Notes under the pieces: generated by a model | What the model was told of the DNA's origin: nothing | The model's database searches: none | The model's input: only the letters and a program-made list of their open reading frames with translations | In this document: one piece after another, positions 50,278 to 58,933 of the stretch | Layout: every line of letters starts with the position of its first letter | Numbering within the stretch: position 1 is the first letter of the stretch | Source of the DNA: Salinilacustrithrix sp003476595 | GTDB taxonomy: Bacteria > Actinomycetota > Acidimicrobiia > Acidimicrobiales > Salinilacustritrichaceae | Direction of reading: 5' to 3' | NCBI GenBank assembly: GCA_963972525.1 | Contig: CAXAUZ010000013.1 | Span: 1 to 64,000 of the forward strand | DNA: 64,000 bases | Program-made: the position numbers and the translations under genes

Positions 50278-51675
50278 GTGGCGACGGAGCGCTCCGATGC
50301 GGTCGTCCTCTTCGGGGCCACCGGCGACCTCGCGAAGAAGAAGCTGTTCCCGGCGCTGTACCAGATGATCGTCGACGGCTCGATCGCCGACTCCGTCCCG
50401 GTCATCGGGGTGAGCTCGTCGGACTGGAGCGACGACGACCTGCGCGAGCGCATCGCCGAGTCGGTGGAGGAGCAGGTCGACGACGTCGACGCCGATGCCC
50501 TCGACTCCCTGCAGGCGCGGTCGTCCTACGTGTCGGGCGACTACGAGCAGGCCTCGACCTTCGACGAGCTGAAGACCGTGCTGGAGGGGGCCTGCGACCT
50601 CCGCTCGCCGCTGTTCTACCTCGCCATCCCGCCCGCCCTGTTCGACGACGTGGTCGAGGGCCTCGCCGGCGTCGGGCTCCACGAGCACGCCCGCGTCGTG
50701 GTCGAGAAGCCCTTCGGTCGTGATCGCGCCTCGGCCCAGGAGCTGGACGACACCCTCCACCGCGCCTTCCCCGAGGACCGGGTGTTCCGCATCGACCACT
50801 TCCTCGGCAAGGAGGCCATCGAGAACCTGCTCGTGTTCCGCTTCGCCAACTCCCTCCTCGAGCCGGTGTGGAACCGCAACTTCATCTCCTCGGTGCAGAT
50901 CACCATGGCCGAGGACTTCGGCGTGGAGGGGCGGGGCCGGTTCTACGACTCCGTCGGCGCCCTCAAGGACGTCCTGCAGAACCACCTCCTCCAGATCGTG
51001 GCGTTCCTGGCGATGGAGCCCCCGGCCGGGCCCGACGCCCGCTCGCTGCGGGACGAGAAGGTGAAGGTGTTCCGCCAGGTCGAGGCGCTCCGGCCCGACC
51101 AGCTGGTGCGGGGCCAGTACGAGGGCTACCTCGACGAGGACGGCATCGAGGCCGGCAGCGACACCGAGACGTTCGTGGCGGCCCGCTTCGCGATCGACTC
51201 CTGGCGCTGGGCCGGCGTGCCATGGCTCATCCGCACCGGCAAGCGGATGGAGACCACCCAGACCGAGGCCGTGGTGGAGCTGCGCACGCCGCCGAGCATG
51301 CTCTTCGCCGCCGAGAGCTCCCCGACCCCGCACCCGAACCACATCCGCTTCCGGCTCAACAGCGACACCGGCGTGACCTTCGGGCTCCAGGTCAAGCAGG
51401 CCGGGGACGACCTGGTGGCCGAGGACGCCGATCTGGAGATGTCGTTCTCCCACGACGAGCGCCGGCGGGAGGCCTACCAGCGGCTGCTCGAGGACGCCAT
51501 GGTGGGCGACGCCCGCCGGTTCGCCCGGGAGGACGGCATCGACCAGCAGTGGCGCATCGTCGACGACGTGCTGCAGGACCCGCCGCCGGTCGAGCCCTAC
51601 GCCCCCGGCAGCTGGGGGCCGGCCCGGGCCGACCGCCTCGCCGACGACCTCGGCGGCTGGCACCACCCGGGCTGA
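50278..51675 (+). CDS. zwf: Glucose-6-phosphate 1-dehydrogenase
   Basis: A 465-residue enzyme making 6-phosphogluconolactone and reduced nicotinamide cofactor. The NAD(P) loop is LFGATGDLAKKKLFPALY near residue 12, and the active site is RIDHFLGKEAIENL (from 171) with catalytic His in the RIDHFLGK motif. The VEKPFGRD and GKRM (TGKRMETTQTE) segments complete the family pattern. The start is GTG at 50278. The kinase-like gene after it starts 4 bases from its stop. Confidence 0.95.
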   Translation: MATERSDAVVLFGATGDLAKKKLFPALYQMIVDGSIADSVPVIGVSSSDWSDDDLRERIAESVEEQVDDVDADALDSLQARSSYVSGDYEQASTFDELKTVLEGACDLRSPLFYLAIPPALFDDVVEGLAGVGLHEHARVVVEKPFGRDRASAQELDDTLHRAFPEDRVFRIDHFLGKEAIENLLVFRFANSLLEPVWNRNFISSVQITMAEDFGVEGRGRFYDSVGALKDVLQNHLLQIVAFLAMEPPAGPDARSLRDEKVKVFRQVEALRPDQLVRGQYEGYLDEDGIEAGSDTETFVAARFAIDSWRWAGVPWLIRTGKRMETTQTEAVVELRTPPSMLFAAESSPTPHPNHIRFRLNSDTGVTFGLQVKQAGDDLVAEDADLEMSFSHDERRREAYQRLLEDAMVGDARRFAREDGIDQQWRIVDDVLQDPPPVEPYAPGSWGPARADRLADDLGGWHHPG

Positions 51676-51679
51676 CCCG

Positions 51680-52435
51680 GTGCCGAGCTGGCTGGCCGGC
51701 CCACCGGCCCCGGACGTGGAGCTGCCGCCGGCGGTGCGGCGACTGGCCGCCGGTGACGCGGTCCGGCCCGTGTGGGAGAACCAGGTCGGCGGCCTGACGT
51801 TCGCCCTCGGCGCGCCGCCGAGCCGGTACGTGAAGTGGCTGCCCCGGGGGGTGGACCCGGCCCTGGCCGACCTCGCCGCCGAGGCCGAGCGGCTCCGCTG
51901 GGCGGCACCGCACACCCCCGTGCCCGAGCTGCTCGACGTCGGTGGCGACGACGACGCCACCTGGCTGGTGACGGCGGCGATGCCCGGCACCAGCGCGATC
52001 GACCTGCGCTGGGTCGCCGACCCGGCGCCAGCGGTGCGAGCGATCGGGGCGGGGCTCCGGGCCCTGCACGACGCGCTCCCGGTGGAGTCCTGCCCCTTCG
52101 ACTGGTCGCCGGCGCACCGGCTCGGGCACCTGCAGCCCCGCTTCGAGCACCTGCGCGCCCAGCTGGCCGAGCCGCCCCCAGTGGACCACCTCGTCGTCTG
52201 CCACGGCGACGCCTGCGCCCCGAACACCCTCGTGGGTGCTGACGGCCGCTGGGTCGGCCACGTCGACCTCGGCTCGCTCGGTGTCGCCGACCGCTGGGCC
52301 GATCTCGCCGTCGCGTCGATGAGCCTGGGCTGGAACTTCGGGCCGGGCTGGGAGGACGACCTGCACGAGGCGTACGGCATCGAACCCGACGACGAGCGCA
52401 TCGCCTACCACCGCCTCCTCTGGAACTGCTGCTGA
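51680..52435 (+). CDS. APH-family phosphotransferase (kinase of unknown substrate)
   Basis: A 251-residue protein kinase-fold phosphotransferase similar to aminoglycoside 3'-phosphotransferases. The catalytic loop is HGDACAPNTL (175-184) with base D177, and the metal-binding Asp is in GHVDLGSLGVADRWADLA. The N-lobe Lys is in YVKWLPRG. Resistance enzymes share this pattern, but chromosomal homologues often phosphorylate sugars or other metabolites. The location directly after gnd-zwf suggests a sugar or sugar-like substrate; this is inference. The start codon is GTG or the equivalent at 51680. Confidence 0.8.
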   Translation: MPSWLAGPPAPDVELPPAVRRLAAGDAVRPVWENQVGGLTFALGAPPSRYVKWLPRGVDPALADLAAEAERLRWAAPHTPVPELLDVGGDDDATWLVTAAMPGTSAIDLRWVADPAPAVRAIGAGLRALHDALPVESCPFDWSPAHRLGHLQPRFEHLRAQLAEPPPVDHLVVCHGDACAPNTLVGADGRWVGHVDLGSLGVADRWADLAVASMSLGWNFGPGWEDDLHEAYGIEPDDERIAYHRLLWNCC

Positions 52436-52595
52436 GCTTGGGTCGCCTCGCCTGGCGGCTCGGCTCCTGAGTCCGACGGCCCATCTGCGCCCCGCGGGCG
52501 CTGCGGCCGCTCAAGTCTCCGGGTCGCGCTGCCGATGACGATCGGAGCCGCCCCCGGCGAGCCGCTGGCCGGACCGGGCAGTCCTTGGGAGAGAT
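52436..52595. other. 160-base intergenic region ahead of the conservon
   Basis: Separates the pentose phosphate genes from the coiled-coil/conservon operon. It must hold the conservon promoter. I see no clear terminator or operator; a GGGAGAG ribosome-binding site (about 52587-52593) precedes the GTG of the next gene. Confidence 0.4.
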
Positions 52596-53813
52596 GTGAT
52601 CCGACGCGAGCCCGACCTGTTGCACCCCCGCCTCACGGTGGTGCCCGTGGACGTCGGTCCTCGTCGCGCCGTGGATCAGGCGCCGGGGCGCACCATCGTC
52701 GGGCGGGCCGAGCTGGACGCCGCCACCCAGGCCGTGGCCGGCCGCCGGCGCGCGGCCCGGCTCGAGGTGCTGGCCACCCGCAACGCCGAGCTCGAGCAGG
52801 CCCTCGAGCGCCTCGCCGCCGCCCGTGCCGCCGTCGACCAGCGCCGGGCCGACCACGACGGCTTCGTGGCCGCCGCCGACTGGTGCGAGACCCTTCCCGG
52901 GCTCGCTGCCACCCACCGCACCGACCTCGCCGCCGCCGAGGCCGAGCTCTCCGAGGCGCTCCGCGCCGCACGTGAGGCCTCCCGGGCCCTTGATCGCGTG
53001 CTCGAGCAGCGGGCACAGGCCGATGCGGCGATCTCCGAGGCCCGCCGCCAGCTCCACGCCATGGATCGGGGCGAGGTCGACCCGACCGGGGAGCGGGCGC
53101 AGGCGGCCGCCGCCCTGACCGCCCAGGCCGAGAGCCTGGAGGCCCGGCTCGGCGAGGCCGAGCGCGACGCCCGGTCCCGCTCCGAGGAGACCAAGCGGGC
53201 CGTCACCGCGACCGAGCGCACCATCGAGCGCCTCGTCCGGGAGCAGCGGGATCGCCAGTCCCGGCTCGCCGCCCTGGTCGACTGCCTCCCCGGCGACGTC
53301 CGGCCGCCCCACGACGACGACCCGCTCCACCACGTGGGCACCGTGTCCGCCGGGCTGCGCGGCCTGGCCGGGACGATCGCGGACGAGCTCACCGGCCTGA
53401 CCGCGGCGCTCGACCGCCACCGGGCCGAGTGCGAGCACCGCCGCAGCGAGGTCGCCGAGGTCCGGGCGACGCTCGACCGCACCTCGCCCGACGACGCCGC
53501 CGAGGCGCTCGCCGGCCTCGTCACCGGCATCGCCGACGGCGTCGTCGTCCTCGACGACGTGGTCGCCACCGACCCCGACGGCATCGACGACGGCCTGCTG
53601 CGGGCCCTCGAGGCCGCCGAACCCGAGGCACCGCTCGTGCTCCTCAGCTCCGATCCGACCGTCCTCGGGTGGGCGATCGACCTGCCCGCCGAGCGCGGCG
53701 CCCTCGTCGGCCCCCGCGCCGTCGACCTCCTCGCCTGCTCCACCTCGTCCACCGCACGGCCCACCACCGACACGGCGACCGCCGTCACCTTCGCAACGGG
53801 AGACCCACGATGA
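52596..53813 (+). CDS. Coiled-coil protein at the head of a conservon
   Basis: A 405-residue soluble protein. Residues about 45-240 are a nearly continuous charged heptad-type coiled coil rich in Ala, Arg and Glu (for example RNAELEQALERLAAARA and TERTIERLVREQRDRQSRL). A second helical stretch runs from about 255 to 300. Residues about 310-385 read like an alpha/beta domain with a GVVVLDDVVA strand and VLLSSDPTVLGWA, similar to the Walker B and sensor strands of SMC/AAA-type ATPases but without a visible Walker A. It overlaps the sensor-kinase gene by 4 bases. It is not part of the standard four-gene conservon; it may scaffold or modulate the complex. Confidence 0.6.
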   Translation: MIRREPDLLHPRLTVVPVDVGPRRAVDQAPGRTIVGRAELDAATQAVAGRRRAARLEVLATRNAELEQALERLAAARAAVDQRRADHDGFVAAADWCETLPGLAATHRTDLAAAEAELSEALRAAREASRALDRVLEQRAQADAAISEARRQLHAMDRGEVDPTGERAQAAAALTAQAESLEARLGEAERDARSRSEETKRAVTATERTIERLVREQRDRQSRLAALVDCLPGDVRPPHDDDPLHHVGTVSAGLRGLAGTIADELTGLTAALDRHRAECEHRRSEVAEVRATLDRTSPDDAAEALAGLVTGIADGVVVLDDVVATDPDGIDDGLLRALEAAEPEAPLVLLSSDPTVLGWAIDLPAERGALVGPRAVDLLACSTSSTARPTTDTATAVTFATGDPR

Positions 53814-56275
53814 AGTTCCGCATCCGCTCCAAGCTGGCCGCAGCCCTGGCCGTGCCGCTCGTGGCCCTCGTGGTCATGTCCGGCCTCCAGGCCGTCCAGG
53901 CCCAGGAGGAGTCCGACCGCATCGAGGCGGAGGCCGACCGGGCCTTCGTCGCCCTCGGCCCGGGCAGCGTCACCACCGCCCTCCAGAACGAGCGCAACTA
54001 CCTGTCGCTCGACCTCATCGGCCTGGCCGGGGCCACCGTCCTCGAGGTCAGCTCGGCCGACCAGGCGGTCGAGGAGACCGACGCCGCCATCGCCCAGCTC
54101 GAGCGGGCCGTGACCGGCATGGAGCCCCAGGTGCAGGCGGCCTACGCCCCCGCCTTCGAGTCCCTCGACGACCTGCCCGCCGTGCGCCGGGCCTTCGACG
54201 GCTACGACGGCGAGAAGGGCCTGGACAACGAAGAGCTCGCCAACGAGGTGTTCTCCGCCTACACCGAGATGATCGGGTCGTTCTTCGATGCCACCTCCGT
54301 CATCGCCACCCAGGTGGACGAGGCCGCGCTGCGCAACGGCGTCGAGCTCGTCGACGCCGCCAGCCGCCGCAGCGAGGCCATCGCCGCCGCCACCCGCAAC
54401 GTCGTGCTCGACACCCTGACCGGTGGCACGTCCATCGACCTCCGGGTCCAGTCCATCGGTCTCATCGAGCGCCTCGAGTCGCTGGACGCCCGCATCCTGC
54501 AGCTGTCCGTCGACGCCTACGCCGACGTCGCCACCGAGACCTTCGCCCGGCCCGAGACCGAGCGGTACATGGAGATCTTCCGGGGCTACGTCAACGGCGA
54601 GGACGTCGACCTCACCGAGCTGCTCGCCAACGTGGGCACCCAGGAGGGCATGGCCAGCATCGCCGACCTCACCACCGAGGCCCTGGCCGATCAGGCCGGC
54701 ACGCTGTCCGCCGACGCCTACGACGAGTTCCGGTTCTTCGTCCTCGTGGCGGCCGGCGTCATCGCCCTCGCCATCATCGTGACCTACGTGGCGACCACCT
54801 CGATCACCCGCCCGCTGCGCAAGCTCCGGGACGAGGCCGACGCCATGGCCGGCCGCCGCCTGCCCGAGGCGGTGCGCTCGATCCTCGACACACCCTTCGG
54901 CGACGACGTCGAGATCCCCGAGCTGGCCCCGATCCGGGTGAAGACCCGGGACGAGGTCGGCGAGGTCGTCGAGGCCCTGAACAAGGTCCAGGACCGCACG
55001 CTGGCCCTCGCCGCGGACCAGGCGGTGCTGCGCCGCAACATCGCCGACTCCTTCGTCAACCTGGGTCGGCGCAACCAGAACCTGCTCGACCGCCAGCTCG
55101 AGTTCATCACCGAGCTGGAGCAGCTCGAGACCGAACCCGACCAGCTCGAGGCCCTGTTCCGCCTCGACCACCTCGCCACCCGCATGCGGCGCAACGCCGA
55201 GTCGCTGCTCGTGCTCGCCGGCACCGAGAGCCCCCGCCAGTGGGGCCTGCCCGTCGACCTCGACGCCGTGATCCGCGCCGGTCTCGGCGAGGTCGAGGAC
55301 TACCGCCGGGTCTCGGTCCGCAACCTGGAGGACGCCGCCATCGCCGGTGGCGCCGCCGCCGGCGTGTCCCACGTCGTGGCCGAGCTCACCGAGAACGCCC
55401 TGCAGTTCTCCCCGCCCGACGAGGACGTGGAGATCAAGGGCCGCCGCTCGCACGACGGCTACGTGATCGCCATCGCCGACAACGGCATCGGCATGACCGC
55501 CGAGGACCTCGAGCGGGCCAACCGCCGGCTCTCGGGCGAGGAGTCCTACACGGTCGCCCCGTCCAAGTACCTCGGCCACTACGTCGCCGGCCAGCTGGCC
55601 GCCCGCCTCGGCGTCACCGTGCGGCTGCAGGACAACCCCGCCGGCGGGCTCATCGCCACGCTGGTGGTGCCGCCCAGCCTGCTGGAGGAGCCCGTCGTCG
55701 ACGGTGCGCCCGTGCCGACGACCCCGGCGGCCGATGCCGCCCCCGAGCAGCCCGCCCCCGAGCAGTCCGCCACCGCGGCGCCTGCACCCGAACCCGTGGA
55801 GGAGCCCCAGGTGGACCAGCCCGACGTCGAGGTCCACGCCGAGGTGCCGGCGGACCACCACGATGCGCCGACCCCGGCCGGCGCCCCCGCCAGCCTGTCC
55901 GAGGCCCTCGGCGGTGGCCGCCTCGATGCGGTCGAGACCGTCGCCGACCTCGAGCGGGCCTTCGACGGCCCCGCCGAGCCGCCCGCTCCGAGCAGCAACG
56001 GACTGCCCCGACGGGTCCCCGGCGCCCAGCGCCCCGATGCCGCCCCGCTGGCCGCGCACCGTCGGGCCGCCGAGGACGAAGCGACCGCGCCGCCGGCAGC
56101 GACGCCGGCTCCGGAGGCGACTGCCGCGGACGCTCCCGGCGCCGGGCTGTTCGGCTTCCTCGCGGCGTTCGAGGACGGCGCCGCCCGGGCCACCCAGCCC
56201 GGCGAGACCGACCACCGCACCACCGAATCGACCACCGAGCCCGTCCCCGGGCACTCCGAGGAGGAGCAGCGATGA
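53810..56275 (+). CDS. Conservon sensor histidine kinase-like protein (CvnA type)
   Basis: An 821-residue membrane sensor. Helix 1 is at about 8-30 and helix 2 at about 304-326, framing an extracytoplasmic nitrate/nitrite-sensor-like helical domain. A HAMP-like linker follows, then a dimerisation helix pair with FRLDHLATRMRRNAESLL, and an ATPase domain with N-box VVAELTENALQFSPP and G1 box ADNGIGM. From about residue 625 the tail is a long Pro/Ala/Glu-rich disordered region of nearly 200 residues. CvnA proteins work with roadblock, DUF742 and GTPase partners, all encoded next. Its ATG overlaps the upstream stop, and its stop overlaps the roadblock gene start. Confidence 0.9.
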   Translation: MKFRIRSKLAAALAVPLVALVVMSGLQAVQAQEESDRIEAEADRAFVALGPGSVTTALQNERNYLSLDLIGLAGATVLEVSSADQAVEETDAAIAQLERAVTGMEPQVQAAYAPAFESLDDLPAVRRAFDGYDGEKGLDNEELANEVFSAYTEMIGSFFDATSVIATQVDEAALRNGVELVDAASRRSEAIAAATRNVVLDTLTGGTSIDLRVQSIGLIERLESLDARILQLSVDAYADVATETFARPETERYMEIFRGYVNGEDVDLTELLANVGTQEGMASIADLTTEALADQAGTLSADAYDEFRFFVLVAAGVIALAIIVTYVATTSITRPLRKLRDEADAMAGRRLPEAVRSILDTPFGDDVEIPELAPIRVKTRDEVGEVVEALNKVQDRTLALAADQAVLRRNIADSFVNLGRRNQNLLDRQLEFITELEQLETEPDQLEALFRLDHLATRMRRNAESLLVLAGTESPRQWGLPVDLDAVIRAGLGEVEDYRRVSVRNLEDAAIAGGAAAGVSHVVAELTENALQFSPPDEDVEIKGRRSHDGYVIAIADNGIGMTAEDLERANRRLSGEESYTVAPSKYLGHYVAGQLAARLGVTVRLQDNPAGGLIATLVVPPSLLEEPVVDGAPVPTTPAADAAPEQPAPEQSATAAPAPEPVEEPQVDQPDVEVHAEVPADHHDAPTPAGAPASLSEALGGGRLDAVETVADLERAFDGPAEPPAPSSNGLPRRVPGAQRPDAAPLAAHRRAAEDEATAPPAATPAPEATAADAPGAGLFGFLAAFEDGAARATQPGETDHRTTESTTEPVPGHSEEEQR

Positions 56276-56694
56276 CCATGCAGGACGACGTCCGGCAGTT
56301 CTCGTGGATGATCGACAGCTTCGTCGAGCAGACCCCCGGCGTCACCGACGCCATCGCGGTGTCGGCCGACGGGCTGCTGATGGCCATGTCGAAGTCCCTG
56401 GACCGGGCCGGCGCCGAGCAGCTCGCCGCCATCGTGTCCGGGTTGGTGAGCCTGGGCCACGGCACCACGTCGTGCTTCGGGTTCGAGTCCCTCGAGCAGG
56501 TGATCGTCGCCATGAAGGGCGGCTACCTGTTCGTGTCCTCGATCTCCGACGGCAGCTGCCTCGGCGTGGTGGCCTCCAAGCGCTGCGACATCGGCCAGGT
56601 CGGTTACCAGGCCAGCCTGCTCGTCGACCGGGCCCGGGCCGTCCTCACGCCGGAGCTCATCCTCGAGCTCCAGCAAGAGGTCCTCGTGTCATGA
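56272..56694 (+). CDS. Roadblock/LC7-domain protein (CvnB type)
   Basis: A 140-residue roadblock protein. FSWMIDSFVEQTPGVTDAIAVSADGLLMAMS opens the domain, followed by the long central helix (AEQLAAIVSGLVSLG) and the FVSSISDGSCLGVVAS strands. Such proteins act as GTPase-activating or scaffold partners of MglA/CvnD-type small GTPases. It overlaps both neighbours by ATGA, fixing a 1:1 style coupling in the operon. It is cytoplasmic and likely homodimeric. Confidence 0.93.
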   Translation: MTMQDDVRQFSWMIDSFVEQTPGVTDAIAVSADGLLMAMSKSLDRAGAEQLAAIVSGLVSLGHGTTSCFGFESLEQVIVAMKGGYLFVSSISDGSCLGVVASKRCDIGQVGYQASLLVDRARAVLTPELILELQQEVLVS

Positions 56695-57059
56695 GCGCCG
56701 AGCCGCCGTCGAAGGGCCACGGGCGCACCGGGGGCCACGACGTCGTGCGACCGTTCGTGATGACGGGCGGGCGCACCCGTGCGGACCGGCGCGACCTGCG
56801 CATCGAGACGATGCTGACGGCCGTCCCGGGGGCCACGACGTCGGGCCTGTCGGCCGAGCAGGTGAAGCTGCTCCGCCTCTGCCAGGCGCCGATCTCCATC
56901 GCCGAGGCCTCCGCCGAGCTCGGCCTGGTCATCGGCGTCACCACCATCCTCGCCGCCGACCTCGTCTCCGAGGGCCGCCTCGAGGTGCACCAGACCGATC
57001 CCGTGGAGATCGAGCTCGACGTCCTGTCGCGCATGATCGACGCCGTGCGGGCCCTGTAG
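56691..57059 (+). CDS. DUF742-family protein (CvnC type)
   Basis: A 122-residue protein with the DUF742 pattern: VVRPFVMTGGRTR near the N-terminus, an HTH-like middle (LLRLCQAPISIAEASAELGLVIGVTTILAADLVSEGRLEV in two helices and a turn), and a short tail. It is always the third conservon gene; it is thought to bridge the kinase and the GTPase or bind DNA, but this is not settled. The start is ATG at 56691, overlapping the roadblock gene. The GTPase gene follows after 7 bases. Confidence 0.92.
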   Translation: MSAEPPSKGHGRTGGHDVVRPFVMTGGRTRADRRDLRIETMLTAVPGATTSGLSAEQVKLLRLCQAPISIAEASAELGLVIGVTTILAADLVSEGRLEVHQTDPVEIELDVLSRMIDAVRAL

Positions 57060-57066
57060 GAGAACG

Positions 57067-57681
57067 ATGACGATCAAGCACGACGACCGCCCCGCCGGCG
57101 ACGCCTGGAAGCCCCGCATCCGCCCCGTGAAGTTCGTGGTCGCCGGTGGCTTCGGTGCCGGCAAGACCACCTTCGTCGGCGCGCTGTCGGAGATCCCGCC
57201 GCTGCGCACCGAGGCGGCCATGACCACCGTCGGCGCCCGCGTCGACCACCGCCGCGGCTCGGAGGCCAAGACCACGACGACCGTGGCCATGGACTTCGGG
57301 CGCCTCACGGTCGACGAGTACCTGGTGATGTACCTGTTCGGCACGCCCGGCCAGGAGCGCTTCGGGTTCATGTGGGACGACATCTGCACCCACGCCCTCG
57401 GCGCGGTGGTGCTGGTCGACACCGACCGGCTCGACCAGAGCTTCCCCGCCGTGGACTACTTCGAGGCCAAGGACATCCCCTTCGTCGTCGCCGTCAACCG
57501 GTTCGAGGGCACGACCCGCCACGACCTCGGCGCCGTGCGCGATGCCCTCGGCGTCAGCCCCAACGTGCCGATGACCGAGTGCGACGCCCGCCACACCGAG
57601 TCGGCCAAGCAGGTGCTCCTGCTCCTGCTCGACGAGCTGGTCAACGCGGCCCGGGCCCGCGCCGCAGCCACCGTCGTCTGA
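57067..57681 (+). CDS. Conservon small GTPase (CvnD type)
   Basis: A 204-residue Ras-like GTPase of the bacterial MglA/CvnD group. The P-loop is GGFGAGKTT (27-35). Switch II region is GTPGQERFGFMW. The base-recognition motif is VNRFEG rather than the canonical NKxD, usual for CvnD. The C-terminal half completes the alpha/beta core. It is the last conservon gene; GTP state would be set by the roadblock partner and read by unknown effectors. A hairpin ends the operon. Confidence 0.93.
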   Translation: MTIKHDDRPAGDAWKPRIRPVKFVVAGGFGAGKTTFVGALSEIPPLRTEAAMTTVGARVDHRRGSEAKTTTTVAMDFGRLTVDEYLVMYLFGTPGQERFGFMWDDICTHALGAVVLVDTDRLDQSFPAVDYFEAKDIPFVVAVNRFEGTTRHDLGAVRDALGVSPNVPMTECDARHTESAKQVLLLLLDELVNAARARAAATVV

Positions 57682-57698
57682 GCTTCCGGGACGCGGAA

Positions 57699-57718
57699 CC
57701 ACGCCCCCAGGGGCGTGG
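57699..57718 (+). terminator. Conservon terminator hairpin
   Basis: CCACGCCCC (57699-57707) and GGGGCGTGG (57710-57718) pair around a 2-base centre (effective loop 4), 18 bases after the GTPase stop. Confidence 0.65.
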
Positions 57719-57761
57719 ACCGCGGCCCAGAACGATTCGTTCAACCGTCCCCCGGACGCGA

Positions 57762-57791
57762 ACCGGCCCCGCCTGCAGAGGCGGGGCCGGT
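57762..57791 (-). terminator. Terminator hairpin of the cytochrome c gene
   Basis: A perfect 13-bp stem (57762-57774 with 57779-57791) with a 4-base loop, 25 bases past the minus-strand cytochrome c stop at 57816. With the conservon hairpin it gives the convergent pair of genes one terminator each. Confidence 0.75.
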
Positions 57792-57815
57792 GCCGTTCTC
57801 GGGTGCGGGGGCGAC

Positions 57816-58745
57816 CTACGGGGAGGCGCTGTCGCCGCCGGCGGACTGCGGCGGCTCGGTGTCCTCGGCGTTGTCGCCGGTCTGGCTGGCGTCGCCGCCG
57901 TCGCTGGGCTCCTCGTTGCCGCCACCCTCGCCGGTGCCCTCCGCGGGGGCGTTCTCGGCGTCGGGGTCGGCGCTCTGGGTGCCGCCCTCGGCCTCGGGGG
58001 CCTCCACGCCGACCTCGGCGAGGGCCTCCTCGAGGGTCATGTCCGGGTTCTCCGACATGAGCAGGGCGACCTCTTCGAGCGCCTCGGCGTCCTCGGTGTC
58101 GGGGTTCTCGCCGCCGAGCTCGCGCTCGTGCAGGACGATGTAGAGCAGGTCGGCGTCGGAGAGCTGCTCCTCGCCGAAGCCGGGCATGCCGCCACCGACG
58201 GGCGTCTCGTTGGCGCCGTAGGTGCTGCCGCGCTCCGCCTCCCAGCCGGCCGAGCCGAGGCGCACCCACTCGAAGTGGGTCACGAAGCTGGGGAAGGTCT
58301 CGTAGATGGCGCCACCGGTGAAGGCCGGGCCGACGCCGCCGCCGCCCCCGCCGCCGTGGCAGCCGGCGCAACCGCTGCCGGCGTAGAGCTCCTCGCCGAG
58401 CACCGCGGGACCCTCGCCGGCGGGCGGCGGGGACAGGGTGCCGGTGTAGACGTAGGCCCACAGCGGCAGGGCCGCGAGCACGGGCATGGCCCAGAACGGG
58501 ATCTTGCGCCGCTTCTGGTACGCCTCGACCATGGGCGAGGGCGGCGGTGCCGCCTCGACCCCGGCCGGCTCCGGGTGGGCCGGCATGGAGGCCGGCGCGG
58601 ATGCCGCGGCCTTGGCCGGCGCGCTGGACGCGGGTGCGGCCCCGGCGTCCGCGGTGCCCTCGCCGTCCGCGCCGCCCCCGTCGCCACCCATGGCGGCTCG
58701 ACGCTCGCGTGAGCGCTTGAGGAGGTGTTCGGGGATCTCAGTCAA
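57816..58745 (-). CDS. Membrane-anchored mono-heme cytochrome c
   Basis: A 309-residue cytochrome c. The heme-binding motif is CAGCH (126-130), with a likely axial Met in GGGMPGFGE. Residues about 82-101 form one membrane helix, so the heme domain faces outside and the first 80 residues lie inside. The N-terminus TEIPEHLLKRSRERR matches that of the subunit IV-like protein at 60.7 kb. The C-terminal 90 residues are a very acidic Glu/Ala/Gly-rich tail. The TTG at 58745 is chosen because of a GGGAGG site 5 bases upstream and because it starts exactly at the shared motif. It is divergent from the quinol-oxidoreductase genes, so it is a probable subunit or electron acceptor. Confidence 0.85.
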   Translation of the reverse strand: MTEIPEHLLKRSRERRAAMGGDGGGADGEGTADAGAAPASSAPAKAAASAPASMPAHPEPAGVEAAPPPSPMVEAYQKRRKIPFWAMPVLAALPLWAYVYTGTLSPPPAGEGPAVLGEELYAGSGCAGCHGGGGGGGVGPAFTGGAIYETFPSFVTHFEWVRLGSAGWEAERGSTYGANETPVGGGMPGFGEEQLSDADLLYIVLHERELGGENPDTEDAEALEEVALLMSENPDMTLEEALAEVGVEAPEAEGGTQSADPDAENAPAEGTGEGGGNEEPSDGGDASQTGDNAEDTEPPQSAGGDSASP

Positions 58746-58915
58746 CGGGCCTCCCGGAGGACACGGCGAACGCTTGTTGCAACGGCGACAGGGTAGGCGC
58801 CGGGCCCGATCCGCACCCAAGCCGCCCGAAAGGGCCCGATGTGTCTCGCCTCAGGGGGTCGTGGTAGACCGTCCACTTGCGGGCTCCGACGGCTCCGGAG
58901 CCTTCCTCGCACCAA

Positions 58916-58933
58916 ATGTGATCGAATTCACGA
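58916..58933. promoter_or_regulatory. Rex-like box at the start of the respiratory operon
   Basis: ATGTGATCGAATTCACGA matches TTGTGAA-N4-TTCACAA at 11 of 14 fixed positions with correct spacing. It is AT-rich inside very GC-rich DNA. It overlaps the chosen start of the membrane protein gene, or lies just upstream of the alternative start at 58942. Confidence 0.45.

Noticed and set aside
51680..52435. Aminoglycoside resistance gene
   Set aside because: The motif pattern fits, but the gene is embedded after zwf with native composition and no mobile-element signs.
52676..56254. A 1192-codon minus-strand open frame opposite the conservon genes
   Set aside because: Antisense to four recognisable proteins; no domains, only low-complexity Gly/Val/Asp sequence.
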